Source: Alphaproteobacteria bacterium (GTDB lineage: Bacteria; Pseudomonadota; Alphaproteobacteria; Caulobacterales; Parvularculaceae). Taken from it: 10,507 nt of DNA. The stretch is taken from the NCBI GenBank assembly GCA_030428745.1, contig JAUIEG010000051.1, forward strand, positions 1-10,507. Reading direction: 5' to 3'. Position numbers and translations under genes: made by a program. The notes under the pieces are model-generated. The model saw only the letters and a program-made list of their open reading frames with translations, did no database searches and was not told the origin of the DNA. This document shows, in pieces, positions 1 through 6,398 of the stretch (position 1 is the stretch's first letter; the number at the start of each line of letters is the position of its first letter).

Positions 1-1
1 G

Positions 2-115
2 GAGTTTGGCGGCGCCTCGGAAGACATCGCCCGCACCTGTCATGCTCACCCCACACGGTCAGAAGCCGTTCGTCAGGCGGCTATGGGCGTTGAAGGCTGG
101 ACGATGCAGGCCTAG
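2..115 (+). CDS. lpdA: Dihydrolipoyl dehydrogenase, C-terminal end (partial)
   Basis: Only the last 37 codons and the TAG stop are inside the window; the gene enters from the left. The reading frame starting at base 2 gives EFGGASEDIARTCHAHPT followed by RSEAV, the signature end of dihydrolipoamide dehydrogenase (E3 of the 2-oxoacid dehydrogenase complexes). E3 reoxidises dihydrolipoamide with NAD+ in the cytoplasm. The HPTxSE segment carries the His-Glu pair of the dimer-interface active site: visible residues 16 (His) and 21 (Glu) have the family's five-residue spacing. Which complex it serves (pyruvate, 2-oxoglutarate or glycine cleavage) cannot be told from this fragment. A small hairpin follows at 147-161 (CGCGAA/TTCGCG with a CGT loop), but it lacks a T-run, so a terminator there is not convincing. 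Confidence 0.9.
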   Translation, partial: EFGGASEDIARTCHAHPTRSEAVRQAAMGVEGWTMQA

Positions 116-201
116 TTACAGGGCAGCCTAATTAGACACGCTTGCTCGCGAACGTTTCGCGTCTTGCCGGAACGGCTCTTCTGCGCCAGTGTTCTTTTGT
201 C

Positions 202-807
202 ATGACAGCATCAAAACAATCCCACTCCATAGGGGACGGCGAAGCGCCGCTTGAATCGATCGTCGATGACGCCATCTCGCGGTCGGAAAACGGGCGGGTC
301 AGTTTGCGGGCGGTTCTCAAGGCATGGAACGACCGCAGTTACGGTCCGTTGTTTATCGTGCTCGGTTTCGTCGGCGGCACGCCGCTTGCCGTCATCCCGG
401 GCGCTGCGGCGATTGTCGGTGTCGTCATTGCCATTCTGGCGCTGCAGATGGCGCTGGGGCTCAACCATCCCTGGCTTCCGGACGTCGCGCTTAAGCAATC
501 TATTTCCGAAGAAAAGCTGCGGGAGATGCGCCGCAAGCTGGACAAGCCGCTGCGGTTTGTCGATCACCTGATTACGCAGCGATGGACCTGGGCTGCCGGT
601 GAGGCGATGCGGCGCGCGGCGGCGATCTTTGTAATGGCGCTTGGGATTGTCATGATCCCGTTTGACGCCGTTCCTTTTGCCGTGGCTGCGCCGGCCTGGA
701 CGGTTGTGCTTTTCGGCGTCGCCATCACCGCCCGTGACGGCCTTGTGATGACCCTTGCGCTGGCGGGCTGTCTTGCGGTCGGATTTCTCGCTGTGCGTGC
801 ATTTTGA
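202..807 (+). CDS. ExoD-family membrane protein (exopolysaccharide synthesis)
   Basis: This 201-residue protein resembles the ExoD family, named after a Sinorhizobium gene affecting exopolysaccharide and symbiosis; the biochemical role of the family is not established. A charged cytosolic N-terminus (about residues 1-45) is followed by a hydrophobic pair (about 48-86) containing a PGAAAIVG turn and the family-like segment LNHPWLPD (87-94). A charged amphipathic stretch (100-130, rich in Lys/Arg/Glu) comes next, then about three helices (138-198). The frame is open back to a TTG at 142. I prefer the ATG at 202 because the 20 extra residues do not look like ExoD and a small hairpin lies in that stretch, but neither start has a good Shine-Dalgarno. 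It sits 86 bases after lpdA on the same strand. The stop codon lies in a 16-bp tandem repeat (804-835). Confidence 0.85.
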   Translation: MTASKQSHSIGDGEAPLESIVDDAISRSENGRVSLRAVLKAWNDRSYGPLFIVLGFVGGTPLAVIPGAAAIVGVVIAILALQMALGLNHPWLPDVALKQSISEEKLREMRRKLDKPLRFVDHLITQRWTWAAGEAMRRAAAIFVMALGIVMIPFDAVPFAVAAPAWTVVLFGVAITARDGLVMTLALAGCLAVGFLAVRAF

Positions 808-835
808 TGCGCCCCCTGATTGATGCGCCCCCCGA
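804..835 (+). repeat. 16-bp tandem duplication over a stop codon
   Basis: Two adjacent copies of TTGATGCGCCCCC-T/C-GA (804-819 and 820-835) differ at one base. The first copy contains the TGA stop of the ExoD-family gene; the second lies entirely in the 62-base gap before the next gene. It looks like a recent slippage duplication. No function is implied. Confidence 0.75.
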
Positions 836-875
836 ACAAGCTCGACATCCGGGCGGAATAATCTAAACAGTGCAG

Positions 876-1127
876 ATGGATTTGGCGCTTTCTGATTTTG
901 TCGGCTTCGCCGGCGTCGGTCTCGTGGTGGGCACTTATTTCCTGTCACAGGTGGGGCGCATGGATGTGCGCCAGCCTTTATATCCGGCGCTCAATGGCGT
1001 TGGCGCGGTGCTCATTCTCTTTTCGCTCTCGCGCACATTCAACGCGGCGTCCTTTGTGATCGAGATGTTCTGGCTGTTGATTTCCGCCATCGGCCTCGCG
1101 CGGGCGTTGTTTTTCAAACCAAAATAG
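876..1127 (+). CDS. Small CBU_0592-like three-helix membrane protein
   Basis: This 83-residue hydrophobic protein has three predicted membrane segments: around FVGFAGVGLVVGTYFLSQ near the N-terminus, around LNGVGAVLILFSL in the middle, and IEMFWLLISAIGLARALFF near the C-terminus. The pattern of Q-x-G before a Y-x-x-LN segment, then FN-x-x-SF-x-IE-x-FW and a closing IGL, matches the small membrane proteins called CBU_0592-like. Their function is unknown. A GTG two codons upstream (870) is an equally possible start; GGGCGGA at 851-857 is the only purine-rich stretch and suits the GTG slightly better in spacing. It follows the ExoD-family gene on the same strand by about 65 bases and may be co-transcribed. 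After it comes a 271-base gap to the peptide transporter, where I see only a GCGCGCC-AATT-GCGCGCC direct repeat (1301-1318) and no convincing promoter. Confidence 0.75.
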   Translation: MDLALSDFVGFAGVGLVVGTYFLSQVGRMDVRQPLYPALNGVGAVLILFSLSRTFNAASFVIEMFWLLISAIGLARALFFKPK

Positions 1128-1398
1128 CGGCGCGGTCCGGCGGCGAGAAGTCGCTGCCCTGAATTTCGGCGACCTTGTACGAAACGCGAACTCCGGACAC
1201 GATCGTGTGAAAGATTGCGCCAGCAAAAGGGTTCGCCGCGCCCCATTCATCGCAAAATCCACCTAAGCTCTGGATTTGGCGGCGCTTTTCGGCCTACAGT
1301 GCGCGCCAATTGCGCGCCCCGGTAGAAAATTTGGGGGTGCGTTGAAGGGGCGAATATCCAGCGAGCGTCTTTAGGGACAGCCGCAAGAGGGAGCATTT

Positions 1399-3201
1399 AT
1401 GAGCGAAGCGATTGACGTATCGACAACGCCGAACGCGGTGAAGGCCAGTAAGGGGTTCTTCGGCCATCCGAGAGGCTTGGCCATCCTGTTTTTTACAGAG
1501 ATGTGGGAGCGCTTTTCCTATTACGGGATGCGCGGTCTTCTCATCATTTATCTCACGCAACACTTTCTGTTCTCTGATCAGCGCTCGGCGCTGATGTACG
1601 GCGCCTACACCGCGCTGGTTTATGTCATGACCATCATCGGCGGCTCTCTCGCCGACCGGTATCTGGGACAGCGCAAGGCGGTGACCTTCGGCGCCATCCT
1701 GCTGGTGCTCGGCCATTTCGGCATGGCGTTCGAGGGGGAGGGCTCAAGAGAGATTCTCACCTATCAAGGCAGTGAGTATCAGGTGACGCTCGATGGCCGC
1801 GGCGGCGACGCCGATCAGGTCATCATTTCAGAATCGGGTACGTCAAAGATTTCCTTCAATGACGGCGCTTCGGAAATGATCATTGATGATCCGGCGGCTG
1901 TCGGCCTGCCGGTGACGATTTCAACGGCGGACTATACGACCCGCATCGAGAAGGAGCCGCTCTACGTCAATATTCTCTATTTTTCCCTTGCGTTGATCAT
2001 CGCAGGCGTCGGCTATCTCAAAGCGAATATCTCTACAATTGTCGGCTCTCTTTACGGCTATGACGATCCGCGCCGCGATTCCGGATTCACGATTTTCTAT
2101 ATGGGAATCAATCTCGGTTCGTTCCTGTCGTCCATCACCTGCGGCATACTTGGCATTGTTTACGGCTGGGCGTGGGGCTTCGGCCTTGCGGGCTTTGGGA
2201 TGCTGCTCGGTCTTCTCGTCTTCCTCTGGGGACAAAAATATCTCGACGGCGCCGCCGAGCCGCCCAATCCGGCCAAGCTGAAGCAATCCCTCATTGGTCC
2301 GATCAATGTGGAGCTTGGGTGTTATCTCGTCGGACTTATCATCATCGGCGTGTCGATGCTGATGGTGATGAACGCGCATCTCATTCCGGACTGGTTTGTC
2401 GGCATGCTCGGCATCGCTGTCTTTGTCGGACTTTGCGCCTATGCTGTTACGAAACTTCAAGGTGATGAGCGCTCGCGCATGTTCGCCGCGATCTATTTTG
2501 TGCTGGCGCAGATTCCGTTCTGGGCGTTGTTTGAGCAGGCGGGCTCGTCCTTGAATCTTTTCACTGACCGTCTGGTTGACCGCTCTCTGTTCGGGTGGTC
2601 AGTGCCGGCGCCGGTGTTTCAATCGCTCAACGCAGCCTTCATCTTCATCTTCGCGCCAGTCTTCGCGTGGATGTGGATTGCGCTGGCCAAACGGAAAATG
2701 GAGCCGTCAACGCCGGTCAAATTCGCCGGCGGTGTTTTCCTCGTGGGACTTGGCTTCCTTGCGCTTGTCGCTGGGATGAAGGTTTCGGGCGCTGTTGGTA
2801 TGACGGCGGTCGGTTTCATCTTCCTCGTCTACTGGGTCCACACCATGGGTGAGCTTATGCTGTCGCCGGTCGGCCTGTCCGCGGTGACCAAGATGGCCCC
2901 GGCGCGGGTTGTCGGTTTGGCGATGGGCTCGTGGTTCCTCTATTCCGGTCTGTCGAACTATCTTGCGGGCGTCATTGCGCGCGGCACCGGGGCGGAAACC
3001 ATTGGCGGCCAGCTCACCGATGTGGCGGCGGCGAAGGCGACCTATGCCGAGGTTTATACCAATGTCGGCTACGTCGCGATGGGCATCGCTGTCGTAATGT
3101 TGCTAATCTCGCCGCTCATCAAGAAGCTCATGCGGCTCGACACCATCGCCCAGAAAAACGTCCCGCCTGAAGGGGAGCGTATCGCGGCGCCAGCGCAGTA
3201 A
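1399..3201 (+). CDS. POT/PTR-family proton-coupled oligopeptide symporter with a periplasmic insert
   Basis: This 600-residue inner-membrane protein imports di- and tripeptides with protons (major facilitator superfamily, POT/PTR2). The hallmark ExxERFxYYG motif is at residues 34-43 (Glu34, Glu37, Arg38, Tyr41, Tyr42). The second signature FYMGINLGS lies around 223-231, the FW-x-x-FEQ segment of helix 7 at 374-380, and the GELMLSPVG segment of helix 10 near 483-491. Helices otherwise follow the usual twelve-plus pattern. Between helix 3 (ending near residue 111) and helix 4 (starting near 190) is about 75 mostly polar residues rich in Thr, Ser, Gly and Asp with alternating beta-like patterns. 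By topology this loop faces the periplasm. Escherichia coli Dtp proteins, at about 490-500 residues, lack such a loop. The start has a good Shine-Dalgarno (AGAGGGAG at about 1386-1393). A strong terminator follows, so this is probably a single-gene unit. Confidence 0.93.
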   Translation: MSEAIDVSTTPNAVKASKGFFGHPRGLAILFFTEMWERFSYYGMRGLLIIYLTQHFLFSDQRSALMYGAYTALVYVMTIIGGSLADRYLGQRKAVTFGAILLVLGHFGMAFEGEGSREILTYQGSEYQVTLDGRGGDADQVIISESGTSKISFNDGASEMIIDDPAAVGLPVTISTADYTTRIEKEPLYVNILYFSLALIIAGVGYLKANISTIVGSLYGYDDPRRDSGFTIFYMGINLGSFLSSITCGILGIVYGWAWGFGLAGFGMLLGLLVFLWGQKYLDGAAEPPNPAKLKQSLIGPINVELGCYLVGLIIIGVSMLMVMNAHLIPDWFVGMLGIAVFVGLCAYAVTKLQGDERSRMFAAIYFVLAQIPFWALFEQAGSSLNLFTDRLVDRSLFGWSVPAPVFQSLNAAFIFIFAPVFAWMWIALAKRKMEPSTPVKFAGGVFLVGLGFLALVAGMKVSGAVGMTAVGFIFLVYWVHTMGELMLSPVGLSAVTKMAPARVVGLAMGSWFLYSGLSNYLAGVIARGTGAETIGGQLTDVAAAKATYAEVYTNVGYVAMGIAVVMLLISPLIKKLMRLDTIAQKNVPPEGERIAAPAQ

Positions 3202-3221
3202 ACTACCGCATCTTTACGACG

Positions 3222-3247
3222 ACGCCCGGCGGATTTCCGCCGGGCGT
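3222..3247 (+). terminator. Rho-independent terminator after the peptide transporter
   Basis: CGCCCGGCGG (3223-3232) and CCGCCGGGCG (3237-3246) form a perfect 10-bp GC-rich stem, extended by an A-T pair, with an ATTT loop. Six T residues follow directly (3247-3252). It lies 20 bases after the transporter stop and 16 bases before the adenosyltransferase start, so the latter needs its own promoter or read-through. Confidence 0.95.
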
Positions 3248-3268
3248 TTTTTATTGTAGGCTGAGGAC

Positions 3269-3814
3269 ATGCCAGACAGACTCAACAAAATCGTTACCCG
3301 CGGCGGCGACAAGGGGGAAACCTCGCTCGCCGATGGAACCCGGCTCGCAAAAGACGACCCGCGCATCGCGCTCATTGGCGATGTGGACGAGCTGAATTCC
3401 TGGCTCGGCGTCGTCATCGCCAATGGCGCCGAGGGCGTGTTGAAAGAAACGCTTGCCGGGAGCCAGCATGATCTGTTCGATCTTGGCGGCGCATTATCTT
3501 TTCCCGGCAGTCCGATGCTCTCCGAAGACCATGTGAAGCGGCTCGATGGGGCGGCGGAGGAGTTGAATGCAGCGCTGCCGCCGTTGAAAGAATTCATCCT
3601 TCCGGGCGGCGCCAAAGAAATTTCGTTTTGCCATGTGGCTCGCACAGTCTGCCGCCGGGCTGAACGGGCGATGGCTGCGTTTCACCGGACCGCGCCGGAA
3701 GCGGCGCATGCGCTGCAATATCTCAACCGGCTTTCGGACATTCTTTTTATCGCCGCGCGTATCGAGGCGCGCCGGCTCGGCGTTGGCGAAGTCTATTGGC
3801 GCAAGCAACGTTAA
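3269..3814 (+). CDS. pduO: PduO-type ATP:cob(I)alamin adenosyltransferase
   Basis: This 181-residue cytoplasmic enzyme transfers the adenosyl group of ATP to cob(I)alamin or a cobyrinic acid derivative, making the coenzyme form of B12. Visible family motifs are the N-terminal ATP loop TRGGDKG (10-16) with SLADGTR, VDELN (39-43), DLGGALSFPG (71-80), FILPGG (109-114), HVARTVCRRAER (122-133) and YLNRLSD (151-157). The RxxCRRAER helix and NRLSD are the active-site elements of the PduO/MMAB family, distinct from CobA/CobO and EutT. Length is normal. GAGGA (3263-3267) sits only one base from the ATG; TAGG at 3257-3260 has better spacing but is weak, so translation may be modest. It is convergent with the B12 transport operon, the two stop codons touching at 3814/3815. 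The context supports a job in activating imported B12. Confidence 0.93.
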   Translation: MPDRLNKIVTRGGDKGETSLADGTRLAKDDPRIALIGDVDELNSWLGVVIANGAEGVLKETLAGSQHDLFDLGGALSFPGSPMLSEDHVKRLDGAAEELNAALPPLKEFILPGGAKEISFCHVARTVCRRAERAMAAFHRTAPEAAHALQYLNRLSDILFIAARIEARRLGVGEVYWRKQR

Positions 3815-4588
3815 TCAGCCAAGCGGGTCGAGATGGATTCGCAATACGTCGCTGACCAAGTCGATGTTTGCGTTGACGTCGAACACATCGCGGAGGACCG
3901 CAGGGGTCACCACATCCGCCGGCGCGCCGTCGGCGGCAATGCGGCCTTTGTGCAAAATGATCATTCGCGTGCAGTAACGCGCCGCCAGCGGCAATTCATG
4001 CAAGGCGGCGATGACGCTGCGGCCTTCATCCGCCTTGGCGCGCAGGAGCTTCATGACGCTGAGCTGGTGCGCGGGGTCGAGCGCGGCGACAGGTTCATCA
4101 GCGAGAATGATCGGCGTTCGCCCGGCGAGGAGACGCGCCAGATGCACCCGCGCCAGTTCGCCGCCGGATAATGTGTGAGCCAGCCTGTCCGCAAAGGCTG
4201 CGGCGCCGGCTTCCTGCAGCGCTTGTGTGACTGCAGCGGCGTCTTCTGCGTTTTCGCGCTGGGCGGCGCCCCAGGCGAAGCGACCGAGCGCAACGATTTC
4301 TCTCGCCGTCATGGCCCAGGCGACTTCGCGCGCCTGAGGCAGCCAGGAAAGGCGCCGCGCGCGTTCCGGCGGGGAGAGTGTCATTGCGGGCGCGCCGTCG
4401 ATCCGGCAAACGCCGGTGGTGGGTTTCTGCAGGCCCGCGGCGACGCGCAACAGCGTTGACTTGCCGGCGCCATTAGGACCGACGAGACCGATGAACTCGC
4501 CGGCGCCGGCGTTGAGCGAGGCGTCTTCGAGAATTGCAGCGCCGTCGATCCGGCAAGCGATGTTTTCGAGGGAAAGGAGCGCCGTCAT
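3815..4588 (-). CDS. btuD: Cobalamin ABC transporter ATP-binding protein (BtuD-like)
   Basis: This 257-residue cytoplasmic ATPase would drive the importer. All ABC motifs are intact: Walker A GPNGAGKST (37-45), Q-loop Gln85 in SWLPQ, signature LSGGE (140-144), Walker B ILADEP with catalytic Glu165, D-loop ALD (169-171) and switch His197 in AALHELP. The family is shared by B12, haem and siderophore transporters (BtuD/HmuV/FecE). The B12 assignment rests on the riboswitch and receptor at the head of the operon. It is the last gene of the operon, and its ATG overlaps the permease stop (ATGA, 4585-4588). Its TGA directly abuts the stop of the convergent adenosyltransferase gene. I see no strong terminator hairpin at the junction, so transcripts from the two sides probably overlap. 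Confidence 0.93.
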   Translation of the reverse strand: MTALLSLENIACRIDGAAILEDASLNAGAGEFIGLVGPNGAGKSTLLRVAAGLQKPTTGVCRIDGAPAMTLSPPERARRLSWLPQAREVAWAMTAREIVALGRFAWGAAQRENAEDAAAVTQALQEAGAAAFADRLAHTLSGGELARVHLARLLAGRTPIILADEPVAALDPAHQLSVMKLLRAKADEGRSVIAALHELPLAARYCTRMIILHKGRIAADGAPADVVTPAVLRDVFDVNANIDLVSDVLRIHLDPLG

Positions 4589-5586
4589 GACGTCATCCTC
4601 CGGCTTGTCGCCGCCACCCAGATAAAGCCGGGCGCCCCGATCAGCGCTGCGGCGACGCCGAGCTTCAACTCCTGATCAAAGGGAAGGATGCGTATAAAAA
4701 TATCTGCGCCCGCGAGCATGATTCCGCCAAGCAGCGCGCTTGGAATCAAAATGCGCGCCGGATTTTGTCCGGCAAAGGCGCGCGCCAGATGCGGCGCGAC
4801 GATGCCGACAAACCCGATGGCGCCGGCGACGGACACGCTGGCCCCGACCAGCAGCGCGGCGCCGATGACGACGAAAGCGCGGGCGCGGGCGAGATTGGCG
4901 CCGAGGCTGGCGGCGGTTTCCTCTCCCAGCGTCAACGCGGCAAGTCCGGGCGCTGATAGCAAAACAAGAGCGAGGCCGAGACCGGCGAAAGGCGCCGCAA
5001 GGGCGAGGTCGTCAATGCTGCGATTGGCGACTGTGCCGAATAGCCAGTTAACGAGATCGGAAAGCGCAAACGGGTTCGGGGCGAGATTCATGGCAAGAGA
5101 TATCAGCGCGCCGCAGAAAGAGGACAGGCCAACGCCGATCAGAATGAGACGCGCAGTAGAGACCCGTCCGGCGCCAAGGGCGTAAAGAAGCACTGTGGCG
5201 GCGAGGGCGAATAATATGGCGGCAATCGGCGTCGCCCAGAAAGCGAGCGCTGCGAGATTAAAGTAAATCGCCATGATCGCGCCCAACGCCGCGGCGGCGG
5301 AAACGCCGAGAACGCCCGGATCGGCGAGGGGATTACGCAACAGCCCCTGCAAGCCGGCGCCGGCGGCGCCGAGGCAGGCGCCGGCAAGCCACGCGGCGAG
5401 CGCCCGGGGCAGACGAATTTCACGGATGATAACGGCGATCGCGTCGTCGCCGGCGATGAGCCCGCTGACAACCTTCGCCGCTGGAATTGAAACGGGGCCG
5501 ATGAACAAGGAGAGGAGAACAATGCTCACACTCGCCAATGCGAGTATAAAGACAACGCGCGGCGCGTTTTGCGGATGGTCTTTCAT
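4585..5586 (-). CDS. btuC: Cobalamin ABC transporter permease (BtuC/FecCD family)
   Basis: This 333-residue polytopic inner-membrane protein has about ten helices, the normal size of the BtuC/FecCD family, which works as a homodimer. Recognisable segments are RLPRALAAWLAG (58-69), QGLLRNPLADPGVLG (80-94), the coupling-loop segment GEETAASLG (221-229), GFVGIVAPHLAR (258-269) and the closing ELKLGVAAALIGAPGF (306-321). No key segment is missing. The start ATG overlaps the binding-protein stop and the stop overlaps the ATPase start, both as ATGA. The family does not by itself separate B12 from haem or iron-siderophore substrates; the upstream riboswitch decides for cobalamin. Confidence 0.93.
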   Translation of the reverse strand: MKDHPQNAPRVVFILALASVSIVLLSLFIGPVSIPAAKVVSGLIAGDDAIAVIIREIRLPRALAAWLAGACLGAAGAGLQGLLRNPLADPGVLGVSAAAALGAIMAIYFNLAALAFWATPIAAILFALAATVLLYALGAGRVSTARLILIGVGLSSFCGALISLAMNLAPNPFALSDLVNWLFGTVANRSIDDLALAAPFAGLGLALVLLSAPGLAALTLGEETAASLGANLARARAFVVIGAALLVGASVSVAGAIGFVGIVAPHLARAFAGQNPARILIPSALLGGIMLAGADIFIRILPFDQELKLGVAAALIGAPGFIWVAATSRRMTS

Positions 5587-6398
5587 GGTTTTGCCGCCCT
5601 TTTCGCTATCGCCTCGGCGCCATCAACAGAAAACCATGCGGCGCAGCTGACGACGTCGGGCCCAAGGCTGACGGTCGGCGTTCGCTGAAAAAGTTTGCGT
5701 AGCGCCGGATGGCGCGACGCAGACCAGTAATTGACGTCTTCATCAACAGAGTTGAAAAAGCCGGCCACAATCAATTCGGGTGGGGCCGTCAACACGGCCT
5801 CGGCGGGCAGCGCCGGCCAGTATGACCGGCCGGCTTGCGCTGTAAGGTTGACGACGCCGGCCGCGTTCATCATCGCGTCGATCATCGTATGAGCGCCAGC
5901 GGTGACGCCGCCGGGCGTCACATAAAGCGCATTTATTCGCTTTTCGTGCGCTGGTGCGTTGAGCGCGGAGAGGCGGCGCTCCATCTCCGCGATCAAGGCG
6001 TCGCCTCTTTCCGCTTGGTCAAGCGCGTCTGCTGCGAGACGAATGTTCTCTTTCACGCCGTCGAAATCTTCCGGATAGCCGAGCGTGACCACTTTGGCGC
6101 CGAAGCGTGAAAAGGTTCGCTCGGCTGCGCCGCCCCCGCCCCATTGCCGCAAGATGAGGTCAGGGTTGAACGGCGCGACTTCTTCTAGGGAGGGGCGGAT
6201 CTTTTGATGAGGCGCCGCCGCATTGCGCATATAGGAATAATCCTTGTCAGCGCCGCGGGAGATGGCGGCGATCTGCGACGGATCAGCCAGCTTTAAGAGA
6301 TACTGGTCGGCGCAATAGTCGAGAGAAACAGCGCGCGGCATGGCGAGCGCCGGGATCGGCGCCGCCAATAGCAATATCGCTGCGAGCCAGCGCATCAT
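5583..6398 (-). CDS. btuF: Periplasmic cobalamin-binding protein (BtuF-like)
   Basis: This 271-residue exported protein is predicted to deliver B12 from the receptor to the BtuCD complex. A signal peptide is obvious: MMRWLAAILLLAAPIPALA, with cleavage probably after ALA (residue 19). The mature N-terminus PRAVSLDYCADQYLLKL (21-37) followed by ADPSQIAAIS is the opening of helical-backbone metal-chelate binding proteins (Pfam peripla_BP_2). The FNPDLIL segment (77-83) and the central stretch linking two lobes also fit. Cys29 and Cys252 are the only cysteines; they could form a disulfide, but this is inference. There is no lipobox, so it should be soluble. Both ends overlap neighbours by four bases: the ATG with the btuB stop (6395-6398), the TGA with the permease start. 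Confidence 0.9.
   Translation of the reverse strand: MMRWLAAILLLAAPIPALAMPRAVSLDYCADQYLLKLADPSQIAAISRGADKDYSYMRNAAAPHQKIRPSLEEVAPFNPDLILRQWGGGGAAERTFSRFGAKVVTLGYPEDFDGVKENIRLAADALDQAERGDALIAEMERRLSALNAPAHEKRINALYVTPGGVTAGAHTMIDAMMNAAGVVNLTAQAGRSYWPALPAEAVLTAPPELIVAGFFNSVDEDVNYWSASRHPALRKLFQRTPTVSLGPDVVSCAAWFSVDGAEAIAKRAAKP

Noticed and set aside
142..201. TTG-initiated 20-residue extension of the ExoD-family protein
   Set aside because: No Shine-Dalgarno supports the TTG, the residues do not resemble the family, and the stretch contains a small hairpin. ATG at 202 is preferred, though not proven.
211..948. 245-codon open frame on the - strand over the ExoD-family gene
   Set aside because: The translation is Arg/Lys/Pro-rich with no domain or helix pattern, while the + strand frame gives a coherent membrane protein. 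It is an antisense shadow of GC-rich coding sequence.
1921..2460. 179-codon - strand frame inside the peptide transporter
   Set aside because: It lies fully antisense to a gene with clear POT motifs, and its composition is charged and low in structure.
4585..6398. Haem or ferric-siderophore uptake as the role of the ABC genes
   Set aside because: The protein families alone would allow it, but the cobalamin riboswitch at the head of the operon and the adjacent PduO-type enzyme favour B12.
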